DNA from: JBNLBT01 sp050303435
GTDB taxonomy: Bacteria; Pseudomonadota; Gammaproteobacteria; Xanthomonadales; Marinicellaceae
Assembly: GCA_050303435.1 (NCBI GenBank)
Contig: JBNLBT010000004.1
Coordinates: 1-64,000, forward strand
DNA length: 64,000 nt
Reading direction: 5' to 3'
Shown: positions 1-7,178 of the stretch, piece by piece
Layout of the letters: each line of letters begins with the position of its first letter
Position numbering within the stretch: the first letter of the stretch is position 1
Translations under genes and position numbers: made by a program
The notes under the pieces: generated by a model
What the model was told of the DNA's origin: nothing
Seen by the model: only the letters and a program-made list of their open reading frames with translations
Database searches by the model: none

Positions 1-487
1 GACCACGCTGGGCTCAAGCACGGAAACGGTGTCTGGCTTTAAGTTCCCGGCCGATGATGCGAACGTGGCCCTGGCGGTGGACAACTGGGGACCGAATGTC
101 TTTGTGTTTCAGTACCGGCGTGAGTTGCCGATGGTGCGTTTTCCCGGCGTGGTGCCGGATTTCAGCCCATTCGTGGCCGAGGACGACGCCATTCGGGCGG
201 AGTCCAACAGGGTCTTGAACATGGAGACCATACGCCAACCGGTTGAAACGTTGGCGCAATGGGCCGGCGAACACGCGCTCGGGCGTGAAATCTACATCAG
301 TTCCTTCGGTGTGTATCACCGCGCCGATCCGCGCTCGACGCAGACCTGGATCGAGGCGCAGCAGGCGGCCTTTGAAGAACAGGGTTTTTCCTGGGCCATT
401 TACGATTACAAAAGCGGTTGCCGCATGCGCGAGGCCGACGGGCGTCCGAGCGCGGCGCTGCTGGCGCTGAATCTGCAACCGCTGTGA
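1..487 (+). CDS. GH5-like glycoside hydrolase, C-terminal part (cut by left edge)
   Basis: The reading frame is open to the left edge and ends at 487, so only the last ~160 residues are visible. The segment FGVYHRADPRSTQTWIEA followed by a WAIYDYKSG stretch resembles the end of family 5 glycoside hydrolases (cellulase-type TIM barrels), where a strand carrying the nucleophile Glu in an EFG motif is followed by an aromatic 'W..WDYK' segment. Here the EFG position reads SSFG, so the nucleophile Glu appears to be replaced by Ser. The missing N-terminal half would hold the acid/base Glu and any signal peptide. A secreted protein of the next gene follows 24 bp later. The GH5 assignment is by pattern recognition only; a non-catalytic relative is possible. 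Confidence 0.6.
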   Translation, partial: TTLGSSTETVSGFKFPADDANVALAVDNWGPNVFVFQYRRELPMVRFPGVVPDFSPFVAEDDAIRAESNRVLNMETIRQPVETLAQWAGEHALGREIYISSFGVYHRADPRSTQTWIEAQQAAFEEQGFSWAIYDYKSGCRMREADGRPSAALLALNLQPL

Positions 488-510
488 AGGCGATGAATGT
501 GAGGTGCAAC

Positions 511-1050
511 ATGCATTATTCAAATAATTTAATGCTCGCCGCGCTGTGTGTATTCAGCGCGCTGGGGATGAGTCAACCGGTCACGGCCACCGAAGCGAAC
601 GATCACGAGCCGTTGACGCTGGCGTTGTTGATGCAGGCCATGCAGTGCCAGGACAGCGCCTGTTTTGCGCAGCGCTTTGCCGCCAGTGACGTGTGCTTTA
701 AAAGTCAGCGCGTGCGTGGGGACGGCCGGTTTTTCCGGCACGAGCGCTGTCACACGGATTCCCCAGAGCCGCCTGTGGTGGTGATGTTCGCGGTGTTGCC
801 AGAGCAGCAGTTCAATGCATCTTACAGCAGCAACGACGCGGCGTTTGCGCAAGGACTTGAGCACGAGTTGTCCATCCTGGGCTTCGAGCGCAGCGAACAG
901 GAAGACGTCAGCGATGAGGCGGGCCGTGTGATGCGACGCGACTGGTATGCATCCCGGCAATACCCCGGACGGGCACTGATGTGGGAAGTGTTGCTGCGCG
1001 ACGGGCACAAGCGCTGGCACATCGGTGTGGTGACGACGACAACAAATTAA
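511..1050 (+). CDS. Secreted protein of unknown function (179 aa)
   Basis: I do not recognise the family. The start at 511 is chosen because GAGGTG lies four bases upstream; an in-frame ATG at 493 has no such site. The N-terminus (MHYSNNLMLAALCVFSALG, then a likely cleavage near VTA-TE) is a signal peptide, so the protein should be exported. The mature part has four cysteines between about residues 46 and 80, which would allow two disulfides, followed by an alpha/beta-looking region rich in charged residues. It sits between the GH5-like gene and an MBL-fold hydrolase on the same strand with short gaps, so co-transcription is plausible. Confidence 0.6.
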   Translation: MHYSNNLMLAALCVFSALGMSQPVTATEANDHEPLTLALLMQAMQCQDSACFAQRFAASDVCFKSQRVRGDGRFFRHERCHTDSPEPPVVVMFAVLPEQQFNASYSSNDAAFAQGLEHELSILGFERSEQEDVSDEAGRVMRRDWYASRQYPGRALMWEVLLRDGHKRWHIGVVTTTTN

Positions 1051-1068
1051 TTGAAAGAGAGAAACGAC

Positions 1069-1980
1069 ATGCAAATGAAATCAATCTGGGCCATTGGCCT
1101 GTGTTGTGCCGTGGTGGCCGTGGCTTCCGCGCAAGACGAGGAGGCCCCGCCGCCGGTGCAATTCACCCCTTTGCGCGGGGATTTAACCCTGATCACGCAT
1201 TCCTATCCCAACATGGTGGTGTTGGCCGGAGACGACGGCCTGTTGATGGTCGATGCCGGCCTCAAGGCCAACGCCGATGCGTTGATGGCGGCCATTGAGG
1301 CGCGCTTTCCCGGCAAACCCGTGCGCCACCTGATCAACACCCACGTGCACGGCGATCACACCGGCGGCAACGCAGCATTGATCGCACGCGGTGCCGAGGT
1401 GCTGGTGCATGAAAACACCCGCAAGGCCATGGACGAAGTGTATTACCTCGACGCCGAGGGCAACGAAGTGGATGAAGCCTCAAAGGGCACGGCCACACGT
1501 GACTTTGAGTTGCAAGACATGCCGGCGTACAGTTACCCCGAGCGCGTCAATGTGCATTTCGCCGGTGAACGGATTGAAGTGTTTCACCCCGGCAATGCCC
1601 ACACACCGGGCGATTCGCTGGTGTATTTTCATGCGCACAACGCCATCGCCCTGGGCGACAACTACTTTGGCAACGCCTATACATTCGGCGGCAACATTGA
1701 AGGCATGATCGGGGTGTATCGGCAGGTGCTGGAGCGGATTGACGATGACACCCTGATTTTGCCGGGTCACGGCGTGGTGGCGTCGAAAAAGGATCTGTCG
1801 GATTACCTGGACATGCTGCTGACCGTCAAGGCGCGGGTGGACGCCGCCAGGGCCGCCGGGCGCAGCGCCGATGAGGTGGCCGCCGATGCGTCCATCACCG
1901 CCGAATATGAAGAGAAATACGGCGGTCTGTACATCGCCGGTGATCGTTTCCGGCGGCTGGTGTACAACAATGGGTTTTAA
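1069..1980 (+). CDS. MBL-fold metallo-hydrolase, secreted
   Basis: A 303-residue metallo-beta-lactamase-superfamily enzyme. The zinc signature HVHGDH is at about residues 92-97 inside NTHVHGDHTGGNA. Further ligand regions are HTPGDS and ALGDNYFG (the bridging Asp), and LPGHG near residue 230 (third His). The N-terminus MQMKSIWAIGLCCAVVAVASAQ is a signal peptide, so it acts in the periplasm. The start at 1069 has GAAAGAGAG upstream; an upstream TTG at 1051 would spoil the signal peptide. The family contains class B beta-lactamases, lactonases, thiolesterases and many uncharacterised hydrolases; the loop sequences here do not let me choose a substrate. Its stop codon overlaps the start of the following amidohydrolase-like gene, so the two are translationally coupled. 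Confidence 0.85.
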   Translation: MQMKSIWAIGLCCAVVAVASAQDEEAPPPVQFTPLRGDLTLITHSYPNMVVLAGDDGLLMVDAGLKANADALMAAIEARFPGKPVRHLINTHVHGDHTGGNAALIARGAEVLVHENTRKAMDEVYYLDAEGNEVDEASKGTATRDFELQDMPAYSYPERVNVHFAGERIEVFHPGNAHTPGDSLVYFHAHNAIALGDNYFGNAYTFGGNIEGMIGVYRQVLERIDDDTLILPGHGVVASKKDLSDYLDMLLTVKARVDAARAAGRSADEVAADASITAEYEEKYGGLYIAGDRFRRLVYNNGF

Positions 1981-3873
1981 TTTTCGCGGGCTGTGGCGGG
2001 CCCTGAGCTGGATGGGGCTGGTGGTGTTGCCGGGCTGTGTTGAGCGCATTCCATCCAGCGCGCGTGATTCGCTTGCGGCCGATGCGGTGCGTTGGCAATT
2101 CATCGAATTCACTGACGCACAGCGCAGCGCCACGGTGGACTGGGCATTGAGCCAGGATGGGCGCCTGCAGCTCGCGCGGCATCCGCTTCAAGGCGAGGGC
2201 GAGACCAGCGTCTGGTCGCTGGACGCGACCGGTCGGCCGTTGGAGTCCAGCGCGACAGCGCCGCCCGCGCGGGTTGAGGATCTCAACTGGCCAGCGAGTC
2301 ATGCCTCGGGTTGGCTGTGGCAGTGGGCGCGCGCGGTGCGCTCGGGCGCCGAGGCGCCGGCGGGCTTGCGTTTGCACGCCGTCGAATCGCTGCAGCTGAA
2401 GGACGCCAAGGGGTTGGCCACTGAACTGAGTCTGCAGCACGTGACCGGTTTGGACCATGCGCCATTGGCGCTGTGGCTGGATGCACAGGGCTGGCCGGTG
2501 GCGCGTCTTGAAGGTGATTATGCGTTGTTGCGCAGCGATTGGGTGCATGCGCGCGAAACCCTGATGCGAGTCCAGCAATCCGCGCAGGATCGCTGGCTTG
2601 ACGATCTGGCCCGTGCACACATGCGCCCGGCCGGGCGCCTGCTGATTCACAACGCGCGCATTCTGGATGTGCGCAGCGGCCGTTTACACGCCGGCGGCAG
2701 CGTGTTGATCGAAGACGCGCGCATTGCCGCGGTGGATTTCAGCGGTCGCTTGCCGGTGTCCGCTGCACATGGCACATTGGACGCCGGCGGCCGTGTACTG
2801 ATGCCAGGCCTGTGGGACAACCACAGCTACCACCGCGGCGCGCACCAGAGCGCCTTGAACATCGCCCTGGGCATCACCGCGGTGCGCGATTTGGGCAACG
2901 CGCGCGAGGAAACCCGGCGTCTGGATCCGATGAATTTGACCACGCGCATAGGGCCGCGGCTGCTGCGCAGCATCCGCTTTCAGGGCCGCACGCCGATTCA
3001 CCGTTCGGTGATTTCCTGCCGGCGGTGGGCACCGCCGCCGAGTTGACCGCGTTGCTGGACACCGGGCAGGGCGAGGTCCTGTTGCGCAACGTCTGGAACC
3101 TCGATCCGGCGCTGCTGCCGGCGGTGGGCCGGGCCGCCGCGCAGCGCGGTTTGCACTGGCTTGGAGAACCGCCCGACGGCGCCACCGCAGTGGCATTCAT
3201 CGAGGCCGGGGCGCGGGAATTTCTGCACATCGGCTCGTTGTTGCGCGAATGGTTGCCGCCGCGCGGTGAGCGCAGTGTGGCCGAACGCCTGGAGCAATAT
3301 CTGCAACTGAGTGAGGATGCGCCAGCAGTGCGTGCATTTGCGCACCTGGCCGCGGCGCGTGGGGTGTCCCTGGAGCCGACCTTGAGCCAGACGCTGAATG
3401 GGCTGGTGGGTCGGGCCGGCGATGCCTCGCCGCTGGGTCAGAACTGGGACGCCGCTTTGCCGCCGCGGGCGCGCGCTGAACTGATCGTGGATCGCGACCT
3501 CCCGGCCGCTGGCCAGGCCGCGTTCAAGCGGGTGCAGGCCGTGCTGTTGTCGCTGCACCGCCGCGGCGTGCGCATTGTGCCGGCCGGTTACCTGCCCGCC
3601 GCCCTGGGTTTGCACCACGAACTGGCCTTGTTGCACGAAGCGGGCATCCCGGCCGCCGAGGTGCTGCGTCTGGCGACCATAAGTTCGGCGGAAAATTTGG
3701 GTCTGGCGGATCAACTGGGTGTGATTGAAACGGGCCGGCTGGCCGATCTGATCCTGCTGGATGACAACCCGCTGAATGACCTGGGCAACGCCCGCAAGGT
3801 GCACACCGTCCTCGCCAACGGCCGCCTGATCGACGCCCGCGCGGTGCGTCGCGAGCTGGGGGTGCTGGACTGA
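1970..3873 (+). pseudogene. Amidohydrolase-like lipoprotein gene, frameshifted and lacking metal ligands
   Basis: The first part (1970-3046 frame) starts with a lipoprotein signal (LVVLPGC lipobox) and contains the amidohydrolase entry LIHNARILDVRSGRL, a LMPGLWDNHSYHRG segment and GITAVRDLGN. The similarity then continues in another frame from about 2983 (GPHADSPFGDFLPAVG) to 3873, ending in the family's closing region GRLADLILLDDNPLNDL. A single missing base in the GGG run at 2983-2985 would restore one frame. Against the intact relative at 51177-53186, HTH is HSY, the SGHIP His is Glu, the PGSD Asp is Tyr and the Lys of IKIYS is absent; only the IQH-equivalent His (FLHIG) remains. So even without the frameshift it would be a poor enzyme. 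A sequencing error cannot be excluded for the shift, but not for the lost residues. It overlaps the preceding gene by 11 bp. Confidence 0.75.
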
Positions 3874-3955
3874 ACTTTTGTACTCACCCCGGTCAAGACG
3901 CAATGCGCAACGATGGGCTATACTGTCGGTTGTTTGAACGAATCGGGACGAGTGA

Positions 3956-4336
3956 ATGAATCGATTGATCGCAGCCTTGCTGTTGCTGGTCGGCTTGGTG
4001 CACGTGCTGCCGGTGTCCGGGGTGCTGGGCGCTGAGTCATTGCAGCGGCTGTACGGGGTGAGTGTGGATGAAGCGAATCTGCAAATCCTGCTGCGTCACC
4101 GCGCGCTGTTGTTTGCTATGCTGGGGGCATTTCTCATCGCCGCCGCATTCAAACCGTCCCTGCGACCTCCGGCCCTGGCCGCTGGCCTGATCAGCACCGC
4201 GTCGTTCATCGCCCTGGCCGAATCCGTGGGCGCCTACAACGCCTGGATTCAGCGCGTGGTGATGATCGACTGGGCGGCCCTGGCGGCGCTGCTGCTGGCG
4301 CTGGTGTTGCACGTCATCAATGGCAGACATACCTGA
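3956..4336 (+). CDS. Small four-helix inner-membrane protein (126 aa)
   Basis: The protein is almost entirely hydrophobic, with helices at roughly residues 4-25, 48-66, 70-90 and 99-121, separated by short polar loops (SLQRLYGVSVDEAN, RHRALLF). The N-terminus MNRLIAALLLLVGLVHVLPVSGVLG could be a first transmembrane helix or an uncleaved signal. It belongs to a recognisable group of ~120-residue integral membrane proteins of unknown role; I assign no function. It follows the decayed amidohydrolase after 82 bp, with a GGGACGAG purine stretch just before the ATG. Confidence 0.65.
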   Translation: MNRLIAALLLLVGLVHVLPVSGVLGAESLQRLYGVSVDEANLQILLRHRALLFAMLGAFLIAAAFKPSLRPPALAAGLISTASFIALAESVGAYNAWIQRVVMIDWAALAALLLALVLHVINGRHT

Positions 4337-4355
4337 AGCGTGTTTTGAATTGAGA

Positions 4356-4571
4356 TCACACAAGCAATGGCAGCGCAGGAATTATATTCATCCGCCTTGA
4401 AGCCTTAGGTTGCGTTTTTTTGAATAAATTCTGTTTGGTGATTTGCAATTCTTCAATGTGTATTCGATCGCAGTTGCCCCACGATTGATTCTTTTCCATG
4501 TCTATCGAGATGCCGTACTCGAGGCCGCTACCGTATAACAGGTCATAATCGATGATGGTGACTTTTCCCAT
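4356..4571 (-). CDS. Small hypothetical protein (71 aa)
   Basis: An unrecognised small protein, last in a leftward run of four small genes with clearly lower GC than their surroundings. It starts 22 bp after the 137-residue protein's stop. The N-terminal half (GKVTIIDYDLLYGSGLEYGIS) looks like beta strands; the C-terminus is basic and then hydrophobic. No signal peptide or known motif is visible and there is no strong ribosome-binding site, so it may be a minor coding sequence or a remnant. Confidence 0.4.
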   Translation of the reverse strand: MGKVTIIDYDLLYGSGLEYGISIDMEKNQSWGNCDRIHIEELQITKQNLFKKTQPKASRRMNIIPALPLLV

Positions 4572-4592
4572 CGTTCTGAGGGTGATTTCTTC

Positions 4593-5006
4593 TCAAGCAA
4601 CGCTTGGAATTGAGGTTCTTAACTTTTGATCCACGCCTGTAAAATAATATACAACACCCGCTTCTATTTGGTCCAAAAAATACAATGTTCTGAATTTCCC
4701 CACCTCGTTGAGTTCGAGCGTTGCACCATCAATGCGGACCAGTTTAAAACCGGATGAAAGTAATCTTCGGTGGAATTTTGGAACATAAAGTTCACCGTTT
4801 TCAATAAGAAATGGGCCTCCGAACAAGCCGTCAATCTGAACGCCATTGATGAAAAGTAAACCAATGGCCGGACCGCCCTGACATATTTCCAGCAGGTCTG
4901 AATACTCGACGGTCGGAAAACCAGAAACATTCAGTGTCTCATCAAAATACACCGGAGTTTCATGTCTTTTTCTTCTTGGTTTTGCATAGGAAATCTTTGA
5001 ATTCAT
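4593..5006 (-). CDS. Hypothetical protein in low-GC island (137 aa)
   Basis: I do not recognise this protein. The N-terminus is basic (KPRRKRHE), followed by a predicted mostly-beta domain with glycine-hydrophobic turns (GLLFINGVQIDGLFGG, FLIENGELYVPKF) ending near VVYYFTGVDQKLR. It has no signal peptide and no membrane segment, so it is probably cytoplasmic. Codon and base use are AT-richer than the genes on both sides, which suggests recent acquisition. It is the third gene of a four-gene minus-strand set (85, 91, 137 and 71 residues). Size and setting would suit an immunity or accessory protein, but nothing in the sequence proves that. Confidence 0.5.
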   Translation of the reverse strand: MNSKISYAKPRRKRHETPVYFDETLNVSGFPTVEYSDLLEICQGGPAIGLLFINGVQIDGLFGGPFLIENGELYVPKFHRRLLSSGFKLVRIDGATLELNEVGKFRTLYFLDQIEAGVVYYFTGVDQKLRTSIPSVA

Positions 5007-5042
5007 TCTCGTTTCATTTGATGTAGGCTGTGCTTGAACCTG

Positions 5043-5318
5043 TTACTGGAAATCACCCTGATGTTGCAGGACGAATTGGCGCAATGCATCGATGGTTTCT
5101 TGCGAATCAAAATGCCTCTTCAATGCGGCGGCGGTTTCATCCGCGAAAGTTTTCGAGACCTGGGTGTTTCTTTCCAATGCCAGACGGCCGACCAAATCGT
5201 AGAGAATTGAAAAAGCCGGTGAATTTGAAAACTGTGCCAGATGTTTTGGCACGCATCGACCCCACATGCCATGCGCATCGTATTCCATGTATAAATCGAT
5301 GTCTTTTTTGCCAATCAT
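5043..5318 (-). CDS. Small hypothetical protein, paralog A (91 aa)
   Basis: A small, probably helical cytoplasmic protein with no recognised domain. It is related to the 85-residue protein encoded just upstream (5370-5627): the two share the spaced pattern FSN..F.I, RL.L(E/Q)(R/K)N..V...F, a T and L eight residues on, and a closing L(R/Q)..V. The pair therefore arose by tandem duplication and diverged a lot. It lies in the AT-richer island between a membrane protein and a beta-lactamase-fold hydrolase. No convincing ribosome-binding site precedes the ATG. Confidence 0.5.
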   Translation of the reverse strand: MIGKKDIDLYMEYDAHGMWGRCVPKHLAQFSNSPAFSILYDLVGRLALERNTQVSKTFADETAAALKRHFDSQETIDALRQFVLQHQGDFQ

Positions 5319-5369
5319 GATCTGAGATGATTCACGGGATTACACGAGTCCACGGTCATGGGTGTCCAC

Positions 5370-5627
5370 TTAAGATTTTAAACCGGAGTTGACATAATCC
5401 TGCAGCAAAGCCACGGCGCTGGCATCGAGATTTTCAGTCAGCATGACATGGGTCGTGTTTTTAAATGCTGCGGCGACTTTGGCATTTTTTTGCAACACCA
5501 GCCGGGAGTAAATCTCATCAATGATGTCAAATTCATCGGTGTTTGAGAAATCATCCTTAATGTATTGGATGATGACACCGAAACTTTTGGTTTTGATGAA
5601 TTGTTTGATGTGGGCTGCTGTGATCAT
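5370..5627 (-). CDS. Small hypothetical protein, paralog B (85 aa)
   Basis: First gene of the four-gene minus-strand island. The sequence MITAAHIKQFIKTKSFGVII suggests a helical start; the middle YSRLVLQKNAKVAAAFKN matches VGRLALERNTQVSKTFAD of the 91-residue neighbour. No known domain, signal peptide or membrane helix is seen. I assign no function. Small tandem paralogs of this size often occur in immunity-gene arrays or as decayed accessory genes; either is only a guess here. Confidence 0.5.
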   Translation of the reverse strand: MITAAHIKQFIKTKSFGVIIQYIKDDFSNTDEFDIIDEIYSRLVLQKNAKVAAAFKNTTHVMLTENLDASAVALLQDYVNSGLKS

Positions 5628-5686
5628 TGGGGGGCTGTAAAAGTCAAAGTTGAGTTGTTTGTATTGATGGCCATCGGCAACGCGCT

Positions 5687-6841
5687 TTACTTCAAGGGAT
5701 CAAAACGCAAATCTGATTTCTGCGCTGTGGGTTGTGCATCGTTCTGTGGTTTCATGCTGGCCAGCACCAAGCGCAGGATTTGCAGTGCGCGGTGGTGGGC
5801 GCGGCCCTGGCCGTAGGCGGTGGAGGCGACGGTCACCACCAGGCGCTGTTCAGGCACGATGTAGAGTTTGTTGCCGCCGTTGCCGGAGGCCAGGATGACG
5901 TGGTGTTGCACGCCATCGATGTCCAGCGCGTGGTTATACCATTGGTAGCCGTAGCTGTCGTAGTTCGCCCAGGGCACCTCAAATCGCGGCTGGATGGATT
6001 CGGCGATCCACTCGGCTGAGACGATTTGTCGGCCGTTGTGGCGGCCCCGGTTGAGCATCAAGTGGGCGATTTTGCCCATGTCGCGGGTGGATATTTTAAA
6101 GTTGCCCTGCGCCACCACGTGACCCGTGGGGGTTTTGCGCCAGGTGAAATTTTTGATGCCCAATGGATCAAACAGGTGTTTTCTGGCAAAGGACTCCAAC
6201 GGCTCACCGCTGGCCTGTTCAATGATGTAACCCAGCAAAAACGTGTTCATTGAGGAATACGCCCAGTGTTCGCCGGGCGCGTGCAGCATGGGCACATCGA
6301 TGGCGTAGCGCACCCAGTCACCGCTCAGTTCATCCAGATTGTTTTCATTGCCTTTGGATTCCGGCACGTCGTCGTCGGAATCGAATCCGGCGCTCATGCT
6401 CAGCAGATCGCGGATGCGCACATTGCGCTTGCGCTCATCGAGGTTCTGGATCGGCCGGTAGGCATCGAAATAGGGCAGAATTTTTTCCTCCACACCGGCG
6501 ATGACGCCTTGATCAATGGCGATGCCAAGCAGCAGCGAGGTGATGCTTTTTGTCGCCGAGCGGATGTCGGTGGTGGTGCTCACTGTGGCGCCGTTGAGGT
6601 GTTTGTCGTAGACGATGCGGTTGTTGCGGAACACCGACACGCCGATCAGGTCCTGGCGCTTTTCGGCTTCAATGTAGGCATCCAAGGCGCGGAATTTTTC
6701 TGCATCAAAATGCTCTTTGGCCGGTGTCGAAACCGTCCAGCCGTCGTCCAGTTGTTGCGCTGTTTCAAGGGCCGCTGACAAGCCGCAATGCAGGCACAGC
6801 GCGGCGCCAAGCAGGCAGAGTTTTGTGCGATGAGTTGGCAT
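5687..6841 (-). CDS. Beta-lactamase-fold serine hydrolase (class C / EstB type), secreted
   Basis: A 384-residue penicillin-binding-protein-like hydrolase. The SxxK motif is SATK at residues 95-98 with the nucleophile Ser, and the second motif is YSS at 195-197 in the family's WAYSSMNTFLLG context. The third motif region is GNGGNKLYIVP near residue 330, in place of a canonical HxG/KTG. A signal peptide (MPTHRTKLCLLGAALCLHCGLSAA) sends it to the periplasm. The start at 6841 is preferred over an in-frame ATG at 6874 because AGGA precedes it at good spacing and it gives a proper signal peptide. Such proteins act as esterases, D-aminopeptidases or peptidoglycan hydrolases; true beta-lactamase activity is less likely. 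A second member lies at 12120-13196. Confidence 0.8.
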   Translation of the reverse strand: MPTHRTKLCLLGAALCLHCGLSAALETAQQLDDGWTVSTPAKEHFDAEKFRALDAYIEAEKRQDLIGVSVFRNNRIVYDKHLNGATVSTTTDIRSATKSITSLLLGIAIDQGVIAGVEEKILPYFDAYRPIQNLDERKRNVRIRDLLSMSAGFDSDDDVPESKGNENNLDELSGDWVRYAIDVPMLHAPGEHWAYSSMNTFLLGYIIEQASGEPLESFARKHLFDPLGIKNFTWRKTPTGHVVAQGNFKISTRDMGKIAHLMLNRGRHNGRQIVSAEWIAESIQPRFEVPWANYDSYGYQWYNHALDIDGVQHHVILASGNGGNKLYIVPEQRLVVTVASTAYGQGRAHHRALQILRLVLASMKPQNDAQPTAQKSDLRFDPLK

Positions 6842-7178
6842 GTGATGTTCCTGGATGAAATGTGTTGCTGCCACAACATGCTAGTGGCTTTGAGCCGATG
6901 CATCAAGTATTCTGAGTGCGCACGTCCGCTGCACAGGGCCAGGATTGGTCAGGCGGCGGTCGTTTGTCACAGTCACAGCAGCCGGGCAGGTGTCATGCGC
7001 GGTTTGATTTCGCTGGCCCAAATTGATCCGCTGCATGGTCATCATGGCCCGTGTGCCGGCGTCGTGTGGCGTTGTTGAGCTGCATTGGGTGTGATTTCAG
7101 CACCTGTTCAGTGGTTTTTCAGCATTGCCGACGGGCTTTTTCGCTAAGCTGGCTGAAACATCTGAATGGAGTGGTGAG
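6842..7178. other. Intergenic region between divergent genes, no gene seen
   Basis: This stretch separates the leftward serine hydrolase from the rightward beta-propeller gene and must contain both promoters. I see no convincing small ORF, RNA gene or repeat. A GGAG at 7168-7171 serves as the ribosome-binding site of the downstream GTG start. Confidence 0.4.

Noticed and set aside
5687..6841. Calling the serine hydrolase a beta-lactamase (resistance gene)
   Set aside because: SxxK is present, but the second motif is YSS and the third motif is not KTG; the family is dominated by esterases and peptidases.
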